The notes beneath the pieces are model-generated. The model saw only the letters and a list, made by a program, of their open reading frames with translations. It was not told the DNA's origin and did not search any database. From NCBI GenBank assembly GCA_035532215.1, contig DATKRK010000124.1, forward strand, positions 1 through 8,194: 8,194 nucleotides of DNA, given 5' to 3'. The stretch comes from JAICIG01 sp035532215. GTDB taxonomy: Bacteria > Planctomycetota > Planctomycetia > Pirellulales > JAICIG01. This document shows, one piece after another, positions 1-5,794 of the stretch (within the stretch, counting starts at the first letter, position 1; each line of letters starts with the position of its first letter). The position numbers and the translations under genes are program-made.

Positions 1-6
1 CGCCAC

Positions 7-89
7 GATTCCGCTGGGCGATCCGGCGCCCCAGTGTCGCTTTTCGCTGGAGCGAAAAAGGCGCTGTTTTCGCGGAGCGAAAAGCGACA
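7..89. repeat. 83-bp direct repeat, copy 1, with nested palindrome
   Basis: This 83-bp unit is identical, base for base, to 234-316. It has a 28-bp unpaired lead (7-34) and then a 55-bp palindromic element (35-89). The palindrome has 14-bp perfect outer arms at 35-48 (TGTCGCTTTTCGCT) and 76-89. Inside them is a second perfect 7-bp stem, GCGAAAA at 52-58 with TTTTCGC at 67-73, closed by an 8-base loop. Transcribed, it would make a long two-tier hairpin. It looks like a REP-like intergenic element; I see no transposase or target-site duplication next to it. I recall similar TCGCTTTTCGCT-type palindromes from planctomycete genomes, but that is from memory. Confidence 0.85.
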
Positions 90-233
90 ATGGTCGGCGG
101 CTCGCTGATGGCGGCCGGCTTGGCGGCTCGCATGGGGTTGCCGAGATTCTTTCGGGCGTGGGGCGGCTTTGAAATCGGGCGAGTCGCTGGCTTTCGAATG
201 CTTCGCGTCGGGCGGCGGCAGGGCGCTCGCATG

Positions 234-316
234 GATTCCGCTGGGCGATCCGGCGCCCCAGTGTCGCTTTTCGCTGGAGCGAAAAAGGCGCTGTTTTCGC
301 GGAGCGAAAAGCGACA
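234..316. repeat. 83-bp direct repeat, copy 2, with nested palindrome
   Basis: This is an exact copy of 7-89. Its palindromic core is at 262-316, with 14-bp outer arms at 262-275 and 303-316. The sequence just outside the two copies (1-6 against 228-233, and 90 onward against 317 onward) is not conserved, so the repeat boundary is sharp. Perfect identity, including the unpaired lead, suggests a recent duplication or active homogenisation. It lies 114 bp downstream of the leftward propeller gene stop and could protect or end that transcript, though it has no T-run. Confidence 0.85.
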
Positions 317-429
317 TTGCCGTCCGGCGCCGGATTGCGGCGTCCTTTCGCCGCCGCGCGCGCTTCCCGACTCCCACGGGGTCGCATCATGCACGTTCCG
401 TGCTGTTTCGCCGCCCTCCGTTTAACGCA

Positions 430-1734
430 TCACTCCCCGGCCGCCGCCGCCGGGTTGGCGCGGATGTCGTAGCAAAGCAGGGCGTTCTGCTCGCGGAGGT
501 AGAGCTTGCCGTCGAGGATCACGGGGTGCGACCAACTGGGACGCTCGCCGCTGTGGGGGACCTTGAACGAGCCGACTTCCTCGTAGCCGGCGGGGTCGGC
601 CTTGGCGAGCACCATCGTGCCGTTGTCGAAGTGCAGATAGAGCCGGCCCTCGGCCGCCGCGACCGCCACCGAGCCGCGGCCGCTGCCGCGACCCTTCCAG
701 GCGATTTCGCCGGTCATGAGATCGGCGCAGAAGGGAATGCCCGATGAGTCGGTGTCGCCGTAGAGCCGCCCGTCGACGAGCACGATGCCGCCGTGCTTGT
801 TCGATAGCTCGGGCTTCAAGGGGTAGACCTCTTCGATCGTCACGCCGTCGCCGTCGGCAATCTGCTTGAGCAAGGCGCCGCCGCGCTTGTAGCCGGCGGA
901 AAAGAAGACGAGGTCGCCGGAGATGATCGGCGTCGGGGCGACGGCGGTCGTCTTGTCGATCGGATACGACCAGAGGAGTTTGCCGTCTGACGCGCGGACG
1001 CCCAAGGCGCCGCCGCCGGTGGTCTGCACGTAGACGCGCACGCCGCCGACCTCGGCGATCACGGCCGAGACATGGCCGGCGCCGCGGTCCCCTTCGCGAA
1101 CGGTCGTCCAGATCGTCTCGCCGGTGAGTTTGTCGAGCGCGGCCATCGTCGTCTGTTCGCCGCCCGGGGTGCAGATCAGCTTGTCGCCGTCGACGAGCAC
1201 CGATTCGCTATAGCCCCAGCCGTCGGCCTTCTTGCCGCCGAAATCGGTCTTGAGATTCTCTCGCCACCGCTCGGCGCCCGAAGCCGCGTCGCAGCAGATC
1301 AGATCGCCGGTAGCGGTCAGGGCGTAAACGCGATCCTGGTCGACCGTCGGCGTGCTGCGCGAGCTTTGCCAGGCGGGGTTGCCGCTGTTCCAGGCCGGGC
1401 CGGTTTTGGTGGCCCACAGCCGGGCGCCCGTCTTGCGGTCGTGGCAGAGGAGATATTCGTCCTGGTCTTCGACGTCGGCGACGCCGTCTCCGACCAGATA
1501 AATGCGGTCGCCGACGATCGCCAGGCTAGTGTATCCCCGGCCCGTGCCTTCGACTTGCCAGACGAGCGGCGGCCCTTCTTCAGGCCACGCTTCGAGCAAG
1601 CCCGTCTCTTTCGAAACGGCAGTCCGGTCGGCGCCGCGGAACGTTGGCCAATCGGCCGCCCGCGCGGCGCCTCGCGGGGAAACAATCAACGCGGCCAACA
1701 AGATCAGCGAAACAAGGCGCCATGAACGAATCAT
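430..1734 (-). CDS. Exported PQQ-like beta-propeller repeat protein (PQQ-1)
   Basis: The protein is 434 residues. Residues 1-26 form a signal peptide (n-region MIRSWR, hydrophobic core 7-19, AxA-type site near A24-R-A26), so it is exported. The mature chain opens with WPTFRG (29-34), typical of planctomycetal PQQ-like propellers. Recurrent blade motifs follow: DRKTGARLW (99-107), DAASGAERW (149-157), DKLTGETIW (201-209), RASDGKLLW (247-255) and DLMTGEIAW (338-346), each before a D/G-rich turn. This is the BamB/quinoprotein-like fold, usually a binding or scaffold module. It is shorter than true quinoprotein alcohol dehydrogenases (about 600 residues) and I cannot identify their calcium-site residues, so PQQ binding is not implied. 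The ATG at 1734 was chosen over upstream in-frame starts because AGGAG lies 10 bases before it and the signal peptide begins there. It is divergent from the P460 gene. Substrate unknown. Confidence 0.92.
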   Translation of the reverse strand: MIRSWRLVSLILLAALIVSPRGAARAADWPTFRGADRTAVSKETGLLEAWPEEGPPLVWQVEGTGRGYTSLAIVGDRIYLVGDGVADVEDQDEYLLCHDRKTGARLWATKTGPAWNSGNPAWQSSRSTPTVDQDRVYALTATGDLICCDAASGAERWRENLKTDFGGKKADGWGYSESVLVDGDKLICTPGGEQTTMAALDKLTGETIWTTVREGDRGAGHVSAVIAEVGGVRVYVQTTGGGALGVRASDGKLLWSYPIDKTTAVAPTPIISGDLVFFSAGYKRGGALLKQIADGDGVTIEEVYPLKPELSNKHGGIVLVDGRLYGDTDSSGIPFCADLMTGEIAWKGRGSGRGSVAVAAAEGRLYLHFDNGTMVLAKADPAGYEEVGSFKVPHSGERPSWSHPVILDGKLYLREQNALLCYDIRANPAAAAGE

Positions 1735-1744
1735 CGCGGGGCGG

Positions 1745-1749
1745 CTCCT
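1745..1749 (-). promoter_or_regulatory. Ribosome binding site of PQQ-1
   Basis: Read leftward, AGGAG lies 10 bases upstream of the ATG at 1734. It decides the start against a longer in-frame extension reaching 2085, which would overlap the divergent P460 gene and put about 117 non-secretory residues ahead of the signal peptide. Confidence 0.75.
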
Positions 1750-1774
1750 GGGGGGATCGTGGATGTTCGACTCG

Positions 1775-1803
1775 ATTTTACTGGCAGGATTCCGCCGCGG
1801 AAA
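1775..1803 (-). promoter_or_regulatory. Possible sigma70-like promoter for PQQ-1
   Basis: On the minus strand, TTTCCG (1803-1798) and TAAAAT (1780-1775) are separated by 17 bases. The -10 box matches the consensus at 5 of 6 positions and the -35 at only 3 of 6. The site lies about 40 bases before the start codon, inside the divergent interval. It was found by eye in GC-rich sequence, so chance is a real alternative. Confidence 0.25.
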
Positions 1804-1819
1804 GCCGCTTTGCCGGGGA

Positions 1820-1848
1820 TTGATCCACCCAAGGTAAGGGGCTAGGTT
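1820..1848 (+). promoter_or_regulatory. Possible sigma70-like promoter for the P460 lipoprotein gene
   Basis: TTGATC (1820-1825) and TAGGTT (1843-1848) have a 17-base spacer and lie 26 bases before the ATG at 1875. The -35 is a fair match (4 of 6) and the -10 a poor one (3 of 6). With the leftward candidate at 1775-1803, it would make the 140-bp interval a face-to-back divergent promoter region. Weak evidence. Confidence 0.2.
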
Positions 1849-1874
1849 GATGGAATCGAACGCTGCCTGGAAAC

Positions 1875-2609
1875 ATGAGGCGCATGATGACTCTCCGATT
1901 CGCGTGGGTGGGGCTCGCGGGCTTGGCGCTCGCGGGCTTGGCGCTCGCGAGCGGTTGCAGCGGAAGCGAGGCGTCGAGCATGCAGGCGACGCAAGCGGGT
2001 ATACAGCGCGGCGCCGAGGCGCCGTCTGCCTCGCCCGCCAACCCTGACGCCGATGCGGCTCGCAATGTCGCGGCAAAGGGCGCAACCGACAAGTCGGGCG
2101 ATCCCGACGCCGCGAAGGCAGAAGATTTGGCTCGCAACTATGAGCGGCTGCAGTTGATGACCGACAAGCCCGTGCCGATCGCCTTAGAAATCCTCACACT
2201 GTGCGCAAGCTACTCGTTGGAACAATTGGAACAGATTGAGACTGAGACCCGGAAGCGATCGGGCCCGCATGCTTTCACGGCGATTCGCGTATTTATGAAC
2301 GATTCGGCCGCCGCGGCCTTTCGCGATTCGGTGGCCGCGTATCCGGCCGGCGCCGTGATCGTGAAGGAAAAGCAAGTCTTGCCCAAGGAACGCTCCGAGA
2401 CGCCGACCGCCGTGGCGGGCATGATCAAGCGGGAAGCCGGCTACGACCCGCAGCATGGAGATTGGGAATACTTCTACGTTGACGATCAGCCGCAGCTCGA
2501 ACGGGGCAAGATTGCTTCCTGCGTCGAATGCCACCGCCGCGCCGCCGAAACGGGTTACGTCTTCGGCGACTGGGCCAAGCGCGACGAGCCAACCGCCGAG
2601 CGGCCGTAG
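1875..2609 (+). CDS. Cytochrome P460-like haem lipoprotein
   Basis: The protein is 244 residues. A signal sequence ends in the lipobox ASGC (25-28), so C28 would be lipidated and the protein anchored in a membrane facing the periplasm. An Ala/Ser/Asp-rich low-complexity linker (about 29-85) follows. The C-terminal part resembles cytochrome P460: PAGAVIVKEK (157-166), then AGMIKREAGYDPQHGDWEYF (181-200), then GKIASCVECH with C216-x-x-C219-H220 for covalent haem c. Family members include hydroxylamine-oxidising P460 and non-catalytic cytochromes c'-beta. Which this is depends on a haem-crosslinking lysine that I cannot place without an alignment. The start is uncertain: ATG codons at 1875, 1884 and 1887 all fit. 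GAGG at 1877-1880 would serve the one at 1887 best (6-base spacing), while the one at 1875 gives a more basic n-region. The next gene begins 64 bases downstream on the same strand, so an operon is likely. Confidence 0.85.
   Translation: MRRMMTLRFAWVGLAGLALAGLALASGCSGSEASSMQATQAGIQRGAEAPSASPANPDADAARNVAAKGATDKSGDPDAAKAEDLARNYERLQLMTDKPVPIALEILTLCASYSLEQLEQIETETRKRSGPHAFTAIRVFMNDSAAAAFRDSVAAYPAGAVIVKEKQVLPKERSETPTAVAGMIKREAGYDPQHGDWEYFYVDDQPQLERGKIASCVECHRRAAETGYVFGDWAKRDEPTAERP
1921..1950 (+). repeat. 15-bp tandem repeat within the lipoprotein signal sequence
   Basis: Two near-identical 15-bp units (1921-1935 and 1936-1950, differing only in the last base) follow a partial third unit at about 1910-1920. 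They encode the repeated hydrophobic string A-G-L-A-L in the core of the signal peptide. Slippage here would change h-region length in five-residue steps without breaking the frame. Confidence 0.8.
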
Positions 2610-2663
2610 TTTCTCGGCAAGAACCAAATTTTGCGGCGCCTGCGATCGCGAGGCGCCGGGAAG

Positions 2664-2668
2664 AGAGG
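2664..2668 (+). promoter_or_regulatory. Ribosome binding site supporting the GTG start at 2674
   Basis: AGAGG lies 5 bases before the GTG at 2674. A later ATG at 2710 has no comparable site and would remove the basic n-region of the signal peptide. An upstream in-frame ATG at 2455 lies inside the P460 gene and adds a non-secretory extension. Confidence 0.6.
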
Positions 2669-2673
2669 GACCC

Positions 2674-3537
2674 GTGCAAGTAAGTTGCACTCGCTGTGTT
2701 GCGACCTTCATGGCTTGCCTGGCGCTGGGTGGTAGCGCGCGTGCAGAAGATCCGCCCAAGTCGGCGCAGCCCGCCAAAGCGCCGTCGGGAATCAAGAACT
2801 CGCTTTGGCAGCCGATTTTCAAGCAGATGGCCGAAGATTACCGGATTTCGCCGGCCGATGCGCCAGAGCGGCTGTTCAAGTTGCAGTCGAAACCCGTGTT
2901 TCGCTGGACGCAACCGGTCCGCGGCGGCGACGACGGCGCCGTCTTCTTGTGGCTCGACCGCGGTCGCGTAGCGGCGGTCGGCACGATTTTCGCCTGGCCG
3001 CAGGCCGACGGCTTGCGCGTCGTGCAGCACGAGTTTCACTCCTTCTGCGCCGGACCGATCAACGCCGTCTGGCGGGGCCGCGAGGTCTGGTCGCCGTCCG
3101 CAGGCGTCGAACGGACTCCTGTGCCCGATGCTCCGACGCCCGCCGCCGGCGCGCCGCAGCGGCTGCGGCAGATCAAGGCCATCGCGAGCGAGTTCAGCGG
3201 CAACAGCATCGATCGGGAAGACGGCCGCTGGGAATTGCGATTGTTGTCAAACCCGTTGTATCGATACGAACTGGAACCGACCGACGAAGTGCTCGACGGG
3301 GCCCTGTTCACGATGACCCAAGGGACCGACCCCGAGGTGTTGCTGCTGATCGAGGCGGCTCGCGTTGGCGGCGGCTACCAGTGGCAGTATTGCTGCGGCC
3401 GGTTCTCCGATTACCGGTTGCAGGTCCGTTATCAGGACAAGGAGGTCTGGAGCGTAGGACCGGGCTCCAAGTCAACGCCCCGGGAGCCGTACAATTGGTA
3501 CGTCGCCGAGCGGCGCCCCAAACCCGAAGCCGAGTAA
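2674..3537 (+). CDS. Secreted protein of unknown function, probable planctomycete-conserved family
   Basis: The protein is 287 residues from the GTG. Residues 1-24 form a signal peptide (hydrophobic 9-20, site S-A-R-A24/E25). A short Pro/Ala/Lys linker leads to the main domain (about 44-262). Distinctive strings are PERLFKLQSKPVFRWTQP (64-81), GAVFLWLDRGR (88-98), QHEFHSF (118-124), RLRQIKAIASEF (163-174), LDGALFTMTQGTDPEVLLL (207-225) and YQWQYCCGRFSDYRLQVRY (235-253). I recall planctomycete proteins with the same run of motifs and no assigned function, but I have not searched. No catalytic triad, HExxH or CxxCH is visible. The adjacent cysteines C240-C241 and C125 could form a disulphide or bind metal. 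It follows the P460 lipoprotein by 64 bases on the same strand, so it may be cotranscribed. Its stop is 22 bp from that of the convergent DUF1570 gene. Confidence 0.8.
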   Translation: MQVSCTRCVATFMACLALGGSARAEDPPKSAQPAKAPSGIKNSLWQPIFKQMAEDYRISPADAPERLFKLQSKPVFRWTQPVRGGDDGAVFLWLDRGRVAAVGTIFAWPQADGLRVVQHEFHSFCAGPINAVWRGREVWSPSAGVERTPVPDAPTPAAGAPQRLRQIKAIASEFSGNSIDREDGRWELRLLSNPLYRYELEPTDEVLDGALFTMTQGTDPEVLLLIEAARVGGGYQWQYCCGRFSDYRLQVRYQDKEVWSVGPGSKSTPREPYNWYVAERRPKPEAE

Positions 3538-3559
3538 CGCGTCGCGCGTACATTCGCCT

Positions 3560-4681
3560 CTACTTGAGTTCCGCCATAAATTGCAGGAAGTGGGCTTCGA
3601 GCAAGCGGATGTCGGCGCCGAAAGCCGTGGTAAAATCGGCCAGACGCTCGGGCGAAGAGTAGGATTGGAACTCGGATCGCCTGGCGACGCGGGCCAGGTA
3701 GTCGCAGTATTGCCGGGGCCGCGTTTCGACCAGAAAGAACGACAAGGCCCAAGCCTGCGCATAGCCGGCGTTGATGTCGGCGAGAAAGGGCCGGTCGGAG
3801 CTGATGAATTCGGCCAGCGAGCCTTCCGGGCGGCGCGGCAGATAACGCTTGAACTGTTCGAACCGTCCGCGATTGAAGCGGTCTTGCCGGGCGCGATACC
3901 GCGACGAATCCCACACGCCGCGGGCCTCGAACATCGTGCCCAGCCCTTCGATCAGCCAGCGCGGCTGCTCGGTGAAGCGAGTGTGAATGCCGGTGTTGAA
4001 CGCGGTTTGGTGCGTGGCTTCGTGGACGATGGTGGCGGCGTTCTCCTGCCAGTCGGCGGCGCTGGCCGCGCCGGCGCCCTGATCGAACACCGCGATGCGA
4101 TTGCTGACCGGCGAATAGTAGCCCAGCACGTTGCCGCCGACCCCCTCGCCTTGGGCCTGCGAATAACGGAGGAAGTCGGCCTGGTTGCGGAACACGATCG
4201 CCACCAGCGGAAACTCCGGCTCGGCGATCTTGAAGCCGCGGAGCGAAAAATAATGCACGAACGAGCGGTACTGGTCTTCGAACCGCTGGCTCCAATAGCC
4301 GCCCTGCCCGCGCGGGTGAGCCACCAGGTAATGGCCCGTGCCGCTGACCTCGAAGTTGCGGCCCAGTTCTTGCGACAAGCGGCTGCGCATTTCGGAGGCC
4401 GAGTAGCCTTCGAACGCGTCCGATGTCTTGCGAAAGTCTTTGGCGGCCTCCGGAGCGAAGGTCCATAGCCGCCCGTCGCGAGCCAGCAGGTTCACCTCGC
4501 GGTTCGACCACGACAAGGGAGAGCCCTGCACGCGCGTCCCATCGAGCGTCAGGTCCAGCGTCCAGCGGCCCGGCTCGGCGGCGAGCAACGGGGCGGCCGT
4601 GGCGGAACACAGCGAGGCGATCAGACCAAGTTGCACGAGCGGCGCGGCTAAACGCATCTCAAACGGCTGAGAACGTGGCAT
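3560..4681 (-). CDS. Exported DUF1570 putative zinc metallopeptidase
   Basis: The protein is 373 residues with a signal peptide (hydrophobic about 11-34, cleavage near A35/E36), so it is exported. The C-terminal half matches the DUF1570 type: H220-E221-A-T-H224 gives an HExxH zinc site, and W242-L-I-E245-G supplies a plausible third ligand 21 residues later, as in gluzincins. GGNVLGYYSP (182-191) and NAGYAQAWALSFFL (304-317) are further family-like strings. DUF1570 has no proven substrate that I know of; zinc binding and proteolysis are inferred. The start is ATG 4681 (weak GAG 6 bases upstream) or ATG 4657 (MRLAAP, a more ordinary n-region but no spaced ribosome site). The gene lies 102 bp downstream of the serine hydrolase on the same strand and could be the last gene of that transcript, though the gap allows its own promoter. 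No terminator is visible in the 22 bp after the stop. Confidence 0.88.
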   Translation of the reverse strand: MPRSQPFEMRLAAPLVQLGLIASLCSATAAPLLAAEPGRWTLDLTLDGTRVQGSPLSWSNREVNLLARDGRLWTFAPEAAKDFRKTSDAFEGYSASEMRSRLSQELGRNFEVSGTGHYLVAHPRGQGGYWSQRFEDQYRSFVHYFSLRGFKIAEPEFPLVAIVFRNQADFLRYSQAQGEGVGGNVLGYYSPVSNRIAVFDQGAGAASAADWQENAATIVHEATHQTAFNTGIHTRFTEQPRWLIEGLGTMFEARGVWDSSRYRARQDRFNRGRFEQFKRYLPRRPEGSLAEFISSDRPFLADINAGYAQAWALSFFLVETRPRQYCDYLARVARRSEFQSYSSPERLADFTTAFGADIRLLEAHFLQFMAELK

Positions 4682-4783
4682 CGAAGGCTCGATCGAATCG
4701 TGTGCGCGGACCCGGACTCACGAATTCCCTGACCTTTAAGTCTAGGCTACATTCTTCGACAGCCCGGCGATAATCTCGAAGGG

Positions 4784-5764
4784 CTAGGGCCGAGGAGCGG
4801 CGGATTCGCCGGGGCCGGGGTTGAAATAGGCGAAGACTTCTCGCGCGATCTCGGCGCACAGCCGGTCGCCGGCGTTGTCGGGCGTCCAACTGCGGTCTTC
4901 GTTTTCGGCCGTCAGCACGCACAGCGCGAGCGGGCCGGCCGGCGATTCGATGATGCCCGCCGCGGTGCGAGCCTGGTCGACGCTGCCGCCTTTGAAGGCC
5001 AACACCGTGCCGTACGGCAGGAAGCGAGGAAACTTGTTGCGTTCTTCGCAGGCTCGCAAATGCCGGCGCATGGCCTTGGTCGATTCGGGGCTGGCCAATT
5101 CGCCGCGCGCAAGCGCCTCGTAAAGCCGCAGCATCTCGGCCGCCGTGGTGCTGCCCAGCCCGTATTTTTCGCTGCGTTCGCGATCGATCGACGTCTTGTC
5201 GCCCAGATACACCTTGTGGTGCAGCCGCGTATTCGGATAACCCAGTTGCTCCATCGTCTCCGTGGTCGCGGACAGGCCGATTTGGTCGAGCACCAGGTTG
5301 GTGGCCGTATTATCGGAATAGGCGATCATCAACCGGGCCGCGTCGCGCAGCGGAAAGCTGGCGCCGGCGGAGAATTGCGTCGTGAGGATTCCCGAGCCCG
5401 GCGCCTTGTCCGACTCGTTGAGCACGAGCATCTTGCCGAGATCGACCTGGCCGGCATCCACCTGCCGGTACAGCTCGACGAGCACGGGGAACTTGATCAG
5501 GCTGGCCGTCGGCATCGGCTCGTCGGCCTGATAGGCGAAGCTTTCGCCGGTCTTCAAGTTCTTGACCGCGGCGCCCACTCGGCCGCGATGAGCCTTGATG
5601 AGCGGCAGCAAGCGGTCGGCCAAAGGCGATGCCTCGTCGGCGGCACGGACGCCGGCCGCCGGCAAACCGAGCAAGCCAAGCACGCAACAGGCGCAACACG
5701 TCATCCGAACGGAAAACCTCGGCGACGGGCGAGGGCGCCCGTCCCTCCGTGGCGATGGCTTCAT
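4784..5764 (-). CDS. Class A beta-lactamase-fold serine hydrolase, probably not a classical lactamase
   Basis: The protein is 326 residues, with a hydrophobic export segment at about 22-41 ending V-R-A/A. The fold is shown by the active-site motif S88-L-I-K91, the second motif S150-D151-N152 in AYSDNTATNLVLD, and K258-G-G260 followed by SVDQARTAAGII, at the KTG/KSG site. In true class A enzymes an omega-loop R-x-E-x-x-L-N supplies the deacylating Glu166. Here the aligned stretch is TRLHHKVYLGD (179-189), with no Glu at that place. The fold and acylation dyad are kept, but drug hydrolysis looks doubtful; a peptidoglycan or ester hydrolase role is possible. ATG 5764 was chosen because AGGAG lies 10 bases upstream. 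ATG 5704 (MTCCACC) would give a compact signal peptide and omit 20 Arg/Pro-rich residues partly encoded by a palindrome. It follows PQQ-2 by 30 bp, so cotranscription is likely. Confidence 0.88.
   Translation of the reverse strand: MKPSPRRDGRPRPSPRFSVRMTCCACCVLGLLGLPAAGVRAADEASPLADRLLPLIKAHRGRVGAAVKNLKTGESFAYQADEPMPTASLIKFPVLVELYRQVDAGQVDLGKMLVLNESDKAPGSGILTTQFSAGASFPLRDAARLMIAYSDNTATNLVLDQIGLSATTETMEQLGYPNTRLHHKVYLGDKTSIDRERSEKYGLGSTTAAEMLRLYEALARGELASPESTKAMRRHLRACEERNKFPRFLPYGTVLAFKGGSVDQARTAAGIIESPAGPLALCVLTAENEDRSWTPDNAGDRLCAEIAREVFAYFNPGPGESAAPRP
5725..5742. repeat. Short REP-like palindrome in the 5' end of the hydrolase gene
   Basis: ACGGGCG (5725-5731) and CGCCCGT (5736-5742) form a perfect 7-bp stem around a 4-base AGGG loop. 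Palindromes of this kind are, as I remember, frequent between genes in planctomycetes and related phyla. Here it falls inside the first codons of the serine hydrolase if ATG 5764 is used, coding part of DGRPRP, or inside the leader if ATG 5704 is used. Confidence 0.6.
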
Positions 5765-5774
5765 GGCTGCGATG

Positions 5775-5779
5775 CTCCT
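5775..5779 (-). promoter_or_regulatory. Ribosome binding site of the serine hydrolase
   Basis: Leftward AGGAG lies 10 bases before the ATG at 5764. It favours this start over ATG 5704, whose nearest GAGG is about 13 bases away. Its first base pair overlaps a 12-bp palindrome at 5778-5789. Confidence 0.65.
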
Positions 5780-5789
5780 GTCGCGACAG
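5778..5789. promoter_or_regulatory. 12-bp perfect palindrome next to the hydrolase ribosome site
   Basis: CTGTCGCGACAG is fully self-complementary and sits in the 30-bp gap between the PQQ-2 stop and the hydrolase start, overlapping the AGGAG by two bases. It could be a dimeric-protein operator or a small translation-blocking structure. With no loop it would fold poorly as RNA, and one short palindrome in GC-rich DNA may be chance. Confidence 0.3.
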
Positions 5790-5794
5790 CGTGT

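Larger units (their letters stand above)
1..429. other. Gene-free stretch carrying palindromic repeats
   Basis: No convincing gene lies here. Two rightward open frames (90-425 and 169-747) can be read, but they have no recognisable domain or ribosome binding site. They run through the palindromic repeats, and the longer one continues antisense into the propeller gene. What the stretch does hold is two identical 83-bp repeats whose starts are 227 bp apart, plus a 12-bp perfect palindrome at 323-334. Downstream of the leftward propeller stop at 430 there is no hairpin followed by a T-run, so transcription may run into the palindromes. The left edge is cut by the window, so more repeat copies could lie outside. 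Confidence 0.6.

Noticed and set aside
90..425. A 111-codon plus-strand frame through the repeats
   Set aside because: No ribosome site or family resemblance, and part of its sequence is the duplicated palindromic element.
1735..2085. Longer N-terminus for PQQ-1
   Set aside because: It would overlap the divergent P460 gene and place 117 residues ahead of a complete signal peptide; the AGGAG before ATG 1734 argues against it.
2455..2673. Longer N-terminus for the secreted unknown protein starting inside the P460 gene
   Set aside because: The extension reads the P460 coding sequence in another frame, is Ser/Ala/Arg-rich and precedes a complete signal peptide.
3537..3549. Small hairpin ACGCG-TCG-CGCGT between the convergent stops, as a bidirectional terminator
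   Set aside because: The stem is only 5 bp and no T-run follows on either strand.
2805..3662. A 285-codon plus-strand frame overlapping the secreted unknown protein
   Set aside because: Arginine-rich shadow frame; the in-frame alternative has a signal peptide and ordered hydrophobic strands.
3432..4610. A 392-codon leftward frame overlapping the DUF1570 gene in another frame
   Set aside because: It is extremely arginine-rich with no signal peptide or domain, while the competing frame holds HExxH and the WLIEG motif.
4784..5764. Annotation as an antibiotic-resistance class A beta-lactamase
   Set aside because: The Glu166 equivalent and canonical KTG are not seen, so only the fold and acylation motifs are claimed.
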